Part shown: piece after piece, positions 20,453-29,629 of the stretch
Position numbering within the stretch: position 1 is the stretch's first letter
Layout: every line of letters begins with the position of its first letter
Origin: Asparagopsis taxiformis
Taxonomy: Eukaryota > Rhodophyta > Florideophyceae > Bonnemaisoniales > Bonnemaisoniaceae
Length of the DNA: 42,170 bases
Reading direction: 5' to 3'
Assembly (NCBI GenBank): GCA_030407315.1
Contig: JALQPE010000714.1
Coordinates: 1 to 42,170, forward strand
The notes under the pieces: generated by a model
The model's database searches: none
What the model was told of the DNA's origin: nothing
What the model saw: the letters and a program-made list of their open reading frames with translations, nothing else
Made by a program: the position numbers and the translations under genes

Positions 20453-21114
20453 TGTGTAGTATACGTGGCAATTCCGAAATTGCAAATATTTACGTTTTTC
20501 CGCGGAATTCGAATTTCGGCGGACACGACCGGCGACAGCAATGCACGAACATTGCTGGCGCATGCGCGCGCGCAACCGGCACACGTGTGCAACGAACGTA
20601 CTGGCAACGGCCAACGGACCAACGGGTCCCTACGTGTGACCCACAAGGTCCTTTCCCATTCGGGGACGTTACGAGCAGTGTTTACACTGTAAAGCGATGC
20701 CATCGTGGCTATATAGGTATTGGCATCGTGCCGGGAGGGAAATGGGACAATACATCGATGGGGCAACGGCTCTAGTCTACGACTGACTTCTACGTTTTAC
20801 GTTTACGTTTTGCCTAGCGAGGCTTCGTCTCCGTCGAGCTGCGTACTCCCTACCCATCGCCGCACGTAAGGCTGATTGCGTGTAGTGCCTCCGGGCTTGG
20901 TTGAGAGCGCCTCCGGTGACGTGCCACCTCGTTCGCTAACGTAATCCTCGCGTGGATTGTTGCGTCGTGACGCTCGTGTCTACTCGCTAACCATTCTACC
21001 TTCTACCGTTCTAACAATACAGTCAAACACCAGCGGGTGGACTGCTCGTTTCGTTTCGTAAGGACAGCGTGTCCGTAGCTCGTACCAGCTATCTAGAACT
21101 AACGTTGTTCCACA
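20453..21114 (+). repeat. Candidate 3' LTR of the gypsy element
   Basis: The right end is placed at ..ttccaca (21114) because D-transposon sequence resumes after gagac. The left end is placed at TGTGTAGTATACG, directly after the purine-rich gtgggggtggggc, giving TGTG...CACA termini and about 660 bp. A TATA-like tatataggtatt lies near 20711. No second LTR is in the window to confirm it. 20004-20452, between the antisense ORF and this LTR, holds nothing I recognise. Confidence 0.4.
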
Positions 21115-22065
21115 GAGACAATTCGCCACATGGAATTCTCCTTGGCCACTCCAACTGGTCACACCCCATCGAACACATTGGGAAACGCACGCATGATATC
21201 GCCCACAGACGGTGCAGTACTCGTTCGCGACGGATTCACCGTTGCACTGCACGACTTTGCCTCCCTGCTGCCCGATGCAACCCTCCTCGTTGCAGATATC
21301 GACGGACAGCCCGATCCTGCCACTCTTTTGCCTCTGCACAACTCCTCGTTCCCGTCTGGCACCATAACGCTATTCCAGCAACTCGGTGACACAGCTGCAC
21401 AAGCGTTCCTCACCCTCGCTAGACTGCGCGCCACGGCAGAAGGCCCTCCAATACATGACATGGACATTTCCGTCACCGTGGTAAAGTCCGCCTACGTCAT
21501 GGGAGGGTACGTCCCAGATGCCGACGACTTTGACCCGCACAGTGGCATGCTTCGCCCCACAAACGTGTCGAGGCACAAGCAGCAGCGCGTCTTTGCAACT
21601 TCATCATTCGGCCCCGCAAAGAGATCGCAGTACTCCTTTGTCGTCATCTCCGGAACTGCCGATGACTACAGAACCATATGGGTAGGGCGCGTCCTGGCAC
21701 TGGTACGCCTGCAGTCTGCAAACCTGTTTCAACCTGTAGAACTCGCTTTCGTTCAGTATATGACCTGCTTTGCCCCAAAAACCGCTGTGGAGAAATCACT
21801 TGGGTGCATTTGTTTAAAGTGGTCCACATGGGACCCGGACAACGGATCCGTTCACAGCAATGACACTGCATCCCACAGTGCAGGTGGTCCTTGGTTTGAC
21901 CTCATTCCTGCATCTACTATATCTGGCACCGTGCACATCGTACGAAGTAACTTTCCAGTCAAGCCATTTACGAAACAAATGCACTGGTCGGACCACCGTT
22001 TCTATCTCAACCGCTTCTACACCAACACTGATTACCAGTTCACAGATGATAATGAAGAAGAATAA
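21115..22065 (+). pseudogene. D copy 1: 3' part of the transposase gene
   Basis: From about 21120 this is nearly identical to 31724-32668, the C-terminal third of the intact D2 transposase. It begins with the codons for RHMEFSLATPTGHTPSN and keeps the stop. The missing two thirds were cut off by the gypsy element, whose end lies immediately upstream. The open frame from 21130 has 311 codons with only a few substitutions relative to D2 (for example Ala for Pro in LVRLQSPNLF), so the split is recent. The exact role of this C-terminal part in the transposase is unknown. Confidence 0.8.
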
Positions 22066-22142
22066 ATCTAAATCGCAGCACTCTATTGATAATGTACTAC
22101 ATGATAAGCCTTCTAGTCAACGTCACATTTACTGCACTAATT

Positions 22143-24428
22143 TCAACCATCCTCCATTACGCCAAAACCGTTATCAGCAGTGGCTGCATGGCGCCGCTCC
22201 ATGCCCCCATACTGTGGGGCATTGATTTCTACATTCAGGTTTGCACTCAGGTGTCCAGCATATGGGTCAACGACGAAAAGTTCTGCGCCAATTAGTCCTT
22301 GCGCAATCACACAATCCATTACAGCACCGAGGTTTGACGTAATATGCGATTGAATCCAATCCTCGGACACTAGAACAAGTGATGAGCAGCGGTTTACATC
22401 ATCAACGACATGAACAATTCCAGACCCCTCTCCGCTTTGCCACACTTCAACAGCCTCTCTCGTCACAGTACGGCTTGCAAACACATGCCGTGACTGTGCA
22501 CTAGTCCGCTGTTCGCTCTCGACAACGTCTGTTTCTTCCCTTGCTTGCGAGCCTTGGAGACAAGACATGCAGTACACCACCATACCAACTAATTGCTGAA
22601 AAGCTACCCCCACATATTGACTGTACCGCCTTGTAAACTCCTTCTGCCGTGCACCTCCTTTCCCCTTCGGTTCATCCAAACACTCCACAGTAGTCACTAG
22701 CCAAGCATCCAGGCGCGCCAGCGTTAGTATGCTCGTCTCTATGTCCATTACTTGTTCTGGTCGTATCGAATAACCCCTGAAGATGTCCAGCACATTCACA
22801 GCTACTCGGTTGTTAAACCATGCATCACCATTCACTTCCATTTCGAAGCTGTCAGGAACCATGCCTTTGCTGTATCGCAGCTCTGAGAACGGTGCCGTTC
22901 GCCACCTCCCCATATCCAAATCACCGTTGCTTTCCCGTTTCAAAAGCTTCTCAGAAGCTTCGCGCTTTTGATCCTCTCGCTCGTCCATCTCAGCTCGCGT
23001 CGTCAGCGTCGTGCATCTAGACATTAATTTCGTGTACCCCAGCGAACCGAACAATCTGTCCCTCGCATTATGCTTCCGTGCACTCATCACGTCTGACAGT
23101 TTCTGCGTCACCTTCACTTTCAATGCCTTGCTCCCCGCCACAGCCTCTTGACAGCACACACGCTGCTCCTCATCGGAAAAACACATCACACCACGGACTT
23201 TGACGCAGTACGTGTCGCACCAAGTCATTCAGCAGATCACTCTCGTCCCTGTACGAAGGTGTATACCACTGCAGATTCTTGATGATGTAGCCCGGAGGGG
23301 TAGCAATATATCCTACACCGTTTTCGCTCCAAAGTGTCCCTTCTACCGGCTCTACCTCGATGGTACGTCCAGTCCAACGTCTCTGCGTTTGTTCCGCTAT
23401 AGGGTCCAGCTCCATAGTCTCGTTCTTGCACCACTTTGTCAGGTTTTCCTCAACCGCCCTAAGAACTCCAAGGTATTTCACAGGAATGGCTCTCTGTATT
23501 TTCGACTTACCGCCACCGTGATCACTGATTCTACCTGTTCTCGCAATTGCAGTAAGGCTGGCATTTTCCGCCTGCAGAGTCTTCACCTTAGCCTCCAACG
23601 CAACTATCTCCGTGGTGAGCGCCTTGTTTGCTATGTCCTGGCTAAACACTTTTTTTTCCAGCTCCGCGATCTTCTTCTTCTGCGCATTGATGCGACTCGC
23701 CATTAAATCGATGGATTCCGGCGGATGCAACCTCTCTGCCCTCACCGTCCCCCATCTCGCACGCTATCGGGAATATGATGTCCTCCATCGGCAATATCCT
23801 GACGTCACGGGGGCGTTACGCGCATATTTGGCACCAATGACAGTCTGTTGTGACGAGGCCCGCACTCCGGCTGCTCTCTCCCCTCAGTACCACCTGACCG
23901 CCGATGATAGTTGGCATCCTGTGAACGTTGCTCAGAAACAACATCCCTTGCCGCTATCCTCGGGTCCCTGACTGCATTACCTGCTGGGGCTGATGTACTC
24001 GGCATAGTTGGCGCAGTGGGGGTCACAGCCTCCAGTGTCTCGCGAACCCCCGGCTGGGACTCCGTCTGCAGCACCTCCGCATCTGCCAACCCGGGAGGAA
24101 CTACCTTTGCCATAGCACTCTGCCGCAATTCCAACATGTTTTGAGCCACTATCATGTCATCATCATGATGTTCACTGTCCCTGCGAGCACGCTTGCCTCG
24201 GTCAAGCCCCATCTCTCTCCGCGCCGTTCCTCCTTCCTCACTTTCTCGCTGCGGATCCCCAGTTCTGCGCCGGTCCGTCTTGCGACTACCGGACCGCGGT
24301 TCAATGCTGCCGGTAGGCCCAGACCGCTTCTTCGCACGGGATTGTCGGGCACTCGATACAGCAGCTGCTGACCGGGTTTTCTGGAGGCCCGGAGGCTTTG
24401 GAGCTTTCTTCGCAATACGCGGCGGCAT
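22143..24428 (-). pseudogene. D copy 1: disabled copy of the 761-codon second ORF
   Basis: Nearly identical to the intact ORF at 32746-35031, but the frame breaks into three pieces (24428-23805, 23745-23170 and 23228-22143). Two single-base indels explain the breaks: one C fewer in the C-run near 23750, and one A extra in the A-run near 23178. Both are in homopolymers, so sequencing error should be excluded. The gene is convergent with the transposase fragment, as in D2. The promoter side ends at about 24610, where element E begins. Confidence 0.8.
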
Positions 24429-24610
24429 AATGAAGCTTTCTCCGAAGCGATGGAACGATTGAGTTGCACGAGATACTAAAAAGGTTGCTGTATAGTGTCG
24501 GTACCCACAACGGTCTGCGATGAACGTTCAGGTCAGGTCAAGTACCGGAGAATACGCCAACAGCCCAGATTGTATACGGTAGGCAGTCATCAACAGTATT
24601 TAATGAGGTA

Positions 24611-24890
24611 CAATTACAGCTGTCGAGCTAGGCCGCGAGCACCCCTATGTCCGGAAGACGTCCTGATTTGAATTAAAATTTGGGCTATTCTCAAAAACAT
24701 GCACATGTGAACATGTTTTTTGAGATGGGGGTGTGCCATACGGCACAATCGACCCGCTGGAATCGATGTTTTTCGCAATATTTTTTTCTGCCCTGAATTT
24801 TAGAATTTCTGGGCTGGACAGCAATGCAACTGAGCTGGACATCCACCGGGCGTCCATTTCAACTTGGTCGTGTATTTTGCATCTGCACGC
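24611..24890 (+). repeat. A-family terminal unit of E copy 1
   Basis: A single unit with core at 24690-24746. The palindrome has one mismatch (GTGCCATACGGCAC) and there is an extra T in the hairpin arm. E copy 2 has two to three units at each end, so this end has lost copies or never expanded. Confidence 0.75.
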
Positions 24891-24953
24891 ATAACAGCAT
24901 CCAAGCAGTCAGGTTCACTGCTCGGACGAAGTGCACCTGGAGTGTGAACGATT

Positions 24954-25023
24954 GGTTTTTGACAGGCGAGTACTGCTGAATAGGTTTTGGTTTTTGACAG
25001 GCGAGTACTGCTGAATAGGTTTC
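24954..25023 (+). repeat. 35-bp tandem duplication
   Basis: The unit ggtttttgacaggcgagtac... occurs twice head to tail (24954-24988 and 24989-25023). E copy 2 has it once (about 40727-40755, inverted), so the duplication arose in this copy. Confidence 0.9.
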
Positions 25024-25124
25024 ACCCTGGACTAATGGTGGCTGGACATGCTGCATTATATGATATACTTCAACTCTGGAATGTAGCTTTATTTGTAGTC
25101 GAAATGGAAACATCTTTCGTGACC

Positions 25125-26745
25125 CTAATTCCATGCTCTACACGCTGTCACATAATGAACGTAGAGCTCCTGCCCTGGACGGATATCGCGGATTGCACGT
25201 ACTACAATGATCTTCGGATTTTCTAGGTCCTTCGCCTTGAGCTTCTTCCCCGTCGAACCGCTGCTGTAGTTCTCGACAAACTCGACGTTGGCCATCCGCC
25301 TGGTGTCTTCCGCCGGAGTGTCCTCACCTCGCAAATACCGCGGGTCGTTGATGAACTGCGCCGAACAGAACAGAGCCGGAACAATCCAAATTGTATGGTC
25401 GATGTTTTCGTCGTCCTCCGCTGTTGTATACAGCTTGATGGCATACATCAAGAATGTTTCCTTCGTTATCGCCATGTGACCCTCTCCGTACGCGAACCTC
25501 ATCGACTCCTTGCTCATATCAGAGTACACAACAGTTCCGTAGTATGCACATACTTCGTCGCCAACATTAAATGTCTGTTCAGCGAAGAGCCCTCTTCCTG
25601 CATTTGGATGCTTAATCAGCGATGGTCGAACGCTCAATTTTTCGCAACACAATCGTGTGCCCGCATCACGCGAGGGTTTTCAGTTTGCAACCAGCGGCGC
25701 AGGGAAGGTGGCCAATAATGTACCGGTTTTTCCATGTGCTCGTGCGACGCAATCGACTCTGGGCACAGCTGCCAGAGGTACTGCCGAATATATTTCGGGA
25801 ACCTCTGGTACAGGGGAAGGCCAGGTGGGGGTTCGATGATCCGCGTTCCCTCTGTGTACGCATCGTGACAGAGGGGGACGCCAAGAACTTCTCAGCACTC
25901 TGTTTCGCTTCTGTCGTGACCCTCATGTCAGTGTTGTTTGAAAGAATTACACGTGACATGACTGCACACAGCTTTGGAAGCGATCGTGCCACACACAATT
26001 TGTCCATGTCACTGCCGACGAAAAACACGGTGCTCAGGCAAGCTCATAGCTGCTTTTCCCGTTGCGAAAGTGCCAGAAGAATGGATCGACAACAATATCA
26101 CCAGGCTGTGAATGCTGGCTGATCAACTCCATCATGAGAGCGACGCTCTTCTGCTCTGCACGAACTCTGACCGTAGCACCGGTTGTGCTCCTTGTTCGCC
26201 ACACCATCTCATTCGAATCGATGGCGGGCATATTGATGGTGACGTTGCACCACGCCGGGTACGTGCCGTCCATGTATCCGTGGTTCCTATAGGCCACCAT
26301 CTCGCTTCCGGTCTTGAACGGAACACCTCGATTCAGAAGGGGATAGCGACCTCTGCCATGTTCATGCGTTGGTACCTCTTCCGCCCCGGCATTTTGATAG
26401 GGTGCCCAGGTAGTCGGACAAACAACAGAGGTACCTCGTCAACGAAGAAAACTGAATTCCGAACGACGTCCTCCTCCTCCTCGTCCTCCTCCTCATCCGC
26501 ACTTTCTTTCGCCCTGTGCTGCGATGCTTCGGAGTCCGAATTCATGGACGTAACCTCTTCTTCATCCGACCCGTCATCATTGGCAGCATCATCGGTTGGG
26601 CCTTACGGACTGCGGTCCTTTGTACGTTTCCAAGTATGGAACATTCGTAGACCTGCAAAAACGGAGCAGACACGATGCCGTGGTGGCCACCGGGGCGCAA
26701 CGCTCGTCAAACCTTCGATGCTAGCCTGCATATCTTCTGCAGTTA
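25125..26745 (-). pseudogene. E copy 1: DNA methyltransferase-SET fusion, decayed
   Basis: The minus strand runs from the middle of the methyltransferase (RLTAEDMQA..., about 26745) through the acidic linker (26333-26545), the SAM-binding motif I region (near 26075), and motif II (VGSDMDK, about 26010), to a SET domain at 25652-25125. The SET part is the better preserved of the two copies. It has NAGRGLFAEQTF, VGDEVCAYYGTVV, CSAQFINDPRY, NVEFVE and RPGQELYVHY. Damage includes a TGA after MAEVAIPF, an extra T in the motif I region, and a missing A near 25833. These differ from the lesions in copy 2, so the common ancestor was intact in one frame. DPPY enzymes methylate N6-adenine or N4-cytosine; SET domains methylate protein lysines. 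Confidence 0.75.
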
Positions 26746-26877
26746 CGTCTGTGTTTTCGGAAGTGGACGCGGACGTCCAGTCTCTCTAGTACGGGTCCTA
26801 GTCGGCCCCGAGATTTACTAGAACAAATGAACGTCCGCGTCCAAAAAAAAATAATAATTTTTTGGATGCGGACGTCC

Positions 26878-27350
26878 ACTTTCTCTAGTACATATGGCGG
26901 AATACTAGGGCCCGACATCCACTTTCTCTAGTACATATGGCGGAATACTAGGACCCGACATCCACTTTCTCTAGTACATTTGGCGGAATACTAGGACCCG
27001 ACATCCACTTTCTCTAGTACATATGGCGGAATACTAGGACCCGACATCCACTTTCTCTAGTACATATGGCGGAATACTAGGACCCGACATCCACTTTCTC
27101 TAGTACATATGGCGGAATACTAGGACCCGACATCCACTTTCTCTAGTACATATGGCGGAATACTAGGACCCGACATCCACTTTCTCTAGTACATATGGCG
27201 GAATACTAGGACCCGACATCCACTTTCTCTAGTACATATGGCGGAATACTAGGACCCGACATCCACTTTCTCTAGTACATATGGCGGAATACTAGGACCC
27301 GACATCCACTTTCTCTAGTACATATGGCGGAATACTAGGACCCGACATCC
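26878..27350 (-). repeat. 43-bp tandem repeat, eleven units, B copy 3
   Basis: Exactly 11 x 43 bp, nearly homogeneous (actttctctagtacatatgg...). The first unit has 'ggcccgacatcc' and the third 'acatttggcgg'. The homogeneity implies recent expansion compared with five and four units in the other copies. There are no spacers. Confidence 0.95.
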
Positions 27351-27482
27351 AGTATACAATATATCAGCGAAAACCGGGAGGGAAGAAATTACAGCGGATG
27401 GTAAATTCAGGGCCCATATCGGACCGTATTTTATTCTCTCATTTAGGAAACTGCTCGTATACAATACGTCTCTCTAGAATAG

Positions 27483-27577
27483 GGAATACATATCTGGTCA
27501 GAATAGGAAATAAATACCCGGTTAGAATAGGAAATAAATACCCGTTAGAATAGGAAATACGTATCCAGCCAGAATAC
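27483..27577 (-). repeat. 24-bp repeats, B copy 3
   Basis: Four units, one of 23 bp (cccgttagaatag lacks a base), which breaks the reading frame that copies 1 and 2 keep across this repeat. Confidence 0.85.
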
Positions 27578-27949
27578 AAAATACCTGTCAGCATATCGTC
27601 GATCACCCATCTCCCTCACTATCGCGTTCTCCCTACCATCCGAACGCCATGCACCACCATCCGCACATACTGCAAGAACCCTCACGACCTAGATTACAAA
27701 AAATACGCTCCTTCCCAATACCATCCCCGCTTTCCTCGACACCACCCCAGCCCATTAAATCATCAAGACATCAAACACGAACATGGTCAGCAAAATCTTA
27801 CACCACTTGAAACGCACTCTCACTTCTATCGTATGCCCCAAAATATACACATACCAGAAACACCTCACAGCTTCATTCCCCATCTTCCTACATCCCTTCT
27901 TCACTCTCCTTCAGTCCTGCCGTTCCTGCTTCACCACTCCTGCATCACA

Positions 27950-28775
27950 TACACAACATCAGAATCAACCACAACAGTCAGACTCAAAAGCAACGCTTAC
28001 CACGACAGATATCCTAGAAACTCCCTTACTTACCTCTCCGAGAGGATGACTGAATCATCCATCCTACACAAAATACAAACCATGATCCAAAAACCTTGCA
28101 ATGAATAATCAAAGTCAGCAGTCCATATCTTCGCAAAACAAGTCTTGGTGCTCAGTAAAACTTACCTTCTGTCATCAACATTCCTGCATCATCTACACAA
28201 CATCGGAATCAACCACAACAGTCAGACTCAAAACCAACCTTCCATCACAGCATACTTTCAAAACTCGCACACTTACCTTCGCTCCACACAATACACACCA
28301 TGACTCAATAGGCTTCCAATGAAAAATATCGCATCAACGGAAATAGTCAGACTCAAAACCAACCTTCCCTCGCTGCTTACTTTCAAAACTCGCACACTTA
28401 CTTTACCTGTTCCATCCTGCACACAATAAAAACCATAAATCACGTAATCGTGTAGCCAAGAAAAGTAGTCAGCATTCCGCATCTTCGCACAACCGGTCTG
28501 GGCGCCCAATGTGACTTACCTTCCGTCATCACTATTCCTCCATCACCTACGCAACATCGGATTCAATCGCAACAGTCAGATTGAAAACCAACGTTTCCCT
28601 CGCTACATACCCTGAGAACTCGCAAATGTACCTCTCATCCATCCTACACACAATACAAACCATGATCCAAAAACCTTGCAATTAACAATAATCATAGTCA
28701 GCAGTCCATATCTTCGCAAAGCACATCTTGGCACTCAATGAAACTTACCTTCCGTCATCAACATTCCTGCATCAT
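27950..28775 (-). repeat. Intron/microexon cassette array, B copy 3
   Basis: On the minus strand the 27-nt cassettes are at 28749-28775, 28520-28546 and 28166-28192. A 12-nt cassette is at 28632-28643. An enlarged 30-nt cassette is at 28034-28063, where an 18-bp insertion keeps the phase and stays open. All retain AG before and GT after. The terminal exon candidate, below about 27950, carries the same early TGA as copy 2. Confidence 0.65.
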
Positions 28776-28994
28776 CTACACAACATCGGAATCAACCACA
28801 ACAGTCAGACTCAAAATCAACCTTCCCTCACAGCATACTTTCAAAACTTCACGTACCTCTCTTCCATCCTCCGCTCAATACACACCATCAGTCAACAGGC
28901 TTCCCATGAAAAATATCGCATCAACGGAAATAGTCAGACTCAAAACCCACGCTTCCCTCAACGCATACCCTCGAGGGTAGAGGATGGAACGAAG

Positions 28995-29032
28995 GTACGT
29001 GCGCGAATCTTGATCAAGATTCGCGCACGTAC
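28995..29032. repeat. Perfect 38-bp palindrome
   Basis: Arms gtacgtgcgcgaatcttga and its exact reverse complement, with no loop. To its left about 20 bp (gtagaggatggaacgaag) are in the orientation of B copy 1 (7261-7277), while everything around is reversed. It therefore marks a local inversion or template-switch junction inside B copy 3. Confidence 0.95.
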
Positions 29033-29055
29033 AAAGCAAAGTCGGTCAAAGAAGA

Positions 29056-29569
29056 TCAGTCGGTGATGAGGGCGGAGTGGAGCCTGCGGCGTCGACCGGA
29101 CAGCTTTCTGCGTCCGCTTAAGTCTTGCTGTGCATACTCGAAATCATCGCCGGCAGTGAGATTGAGTATGGCCCAAGCCATGGTCTCTGATTCCCCGAAC
29201 AAAGAGATCCGGATCGAGAACAACGAATATAAACATATAATCATATATATGAGAATCCATTTGCTTTCCTTACATGATCTGTGGCATATCCGCTGTAAAG
29301 CACATTCAGATTCCACGAAGTTTGGAAATAAAAAAGTTTATTATTACAAATGAATTAATTGAAAATTCATCTCCCAGGGCAGTCGTTCGTCCTTCCATGC
29401 ACACGTTGCCAGCACGCAATGTGATGTAACAGTTGGAAATGATTGAACTCTCGGTTAAATTCCACCGTTGGGATGTCAGCTGGAGTGAGCACAAAACTAC
29501 TACCCAAAAAACTACGAACACGTTACATTCCAAGTCTCGAAAGCACCACAAAAATAAAATTGGTCGCAT
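29056..29569 (-). pseudogene. Conserved 5' protein-like segments of B copy 3
   Basis: Two minus-strand frames. 29569-29306 has CNVFVVFWVVVLCSLQLTSQ (a possible membrane segment). 29316-29056 has SIRISLFG, MAWAILNLTAGDDFEYAQQD and an Arg-rich tail (RRKLSGRRRRLHSALITD). Both have counterparts in copy 1. The second frame is longer here than in copy 1, where a stop interrupts it. No family recognised. The relation to the cassette array as upstream exons is a guess. Confidence 0.35.
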
Positions 29570-29629
29570 CTGGACGGCACAGTCTCCCCTGTTCAGCTCG
29601 CAATCCTCCCTTTTGCGTCAAAACTCGAC

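Larger units (their letters stand above)
12879..21114 (+). mobile_element. Ty3/gypsy chromovirus, 5'-truncated
   Basis: The visible parts are pol from RNase H onward, about 2.5 kb of CpG-rich non-coding DNA, a long antisense ORF and a probable 3' LTR. Gag (unless it is the antisense ORF of another element), protease, most of the reverse transcriptase and the 5' LTR are missing, because element B copy 2 abuts the pol frame. The sequence is far richer in CG dinucleotides than its surroundings. At the right side the element ends ..ttccaca, followed by gagac and then D-transposon coding sequence. The intact D2 copy also has gagac at the equivalent place, which fits a 5-bp target duplication. The left partner is not in the window. 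Confidence 0.7.
24611..26745 (-). mobile_element. Element E, copy 1 (reverse, truncated)
   Basis: It begins ttacagctgtcgagctaggc, which matches the start of E copy 2 (35217) and, inverted, its end (41989). It holds one A unit, then the SET and methyltransferase sequences on the minus strand, and stops at 26745 where the terminus of element B copy 3 starts inside the methyltransferase coding region. Relative to the adjacent D copy the cargo lies opposite to E copy 2. Confidence 0.7.
26746..29570 (-). mobile_element. Element B, copy 3 (reverse)
   Basis: The 3' terminus (CGTCTG at 26746) lies inside the methyltransferase gene of E copy 1. The 5' side meets D copy 2 at about 29570, 60 bp before the transposase ATG. 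Because it lies directly upstream of and divergent from an intact transposase gene, it may be the left arm of that transposon; this is an inference. It carries the longest 43-bp array, the cassette array and the conserved 5' segments. Confidence 0.65.

Noticed and set aside
22086..22295. Small membrane-like ORF after the D1 transposase fragment, also present in D2
   Set aside because: It overlaps the 3' end of the convergent 761-codon gene on the other strand, and its conservation is explained by that gene and the recent duplication.
24190..24470. Plus-strand ORFs over the N-terminus of the 761-codon gene, for example 24193-24462
   Set aside because: Arg/Ser/Pro-rich shadows of the opposite-strand basic region; no independent start or motif.
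26878..27350. Regular 43-bp repeats resembling a CRISPR array
   Set aside because: The units are contiguous with no unique spacers, no cas genes are present, and the context is a eukaryotic transposon end.
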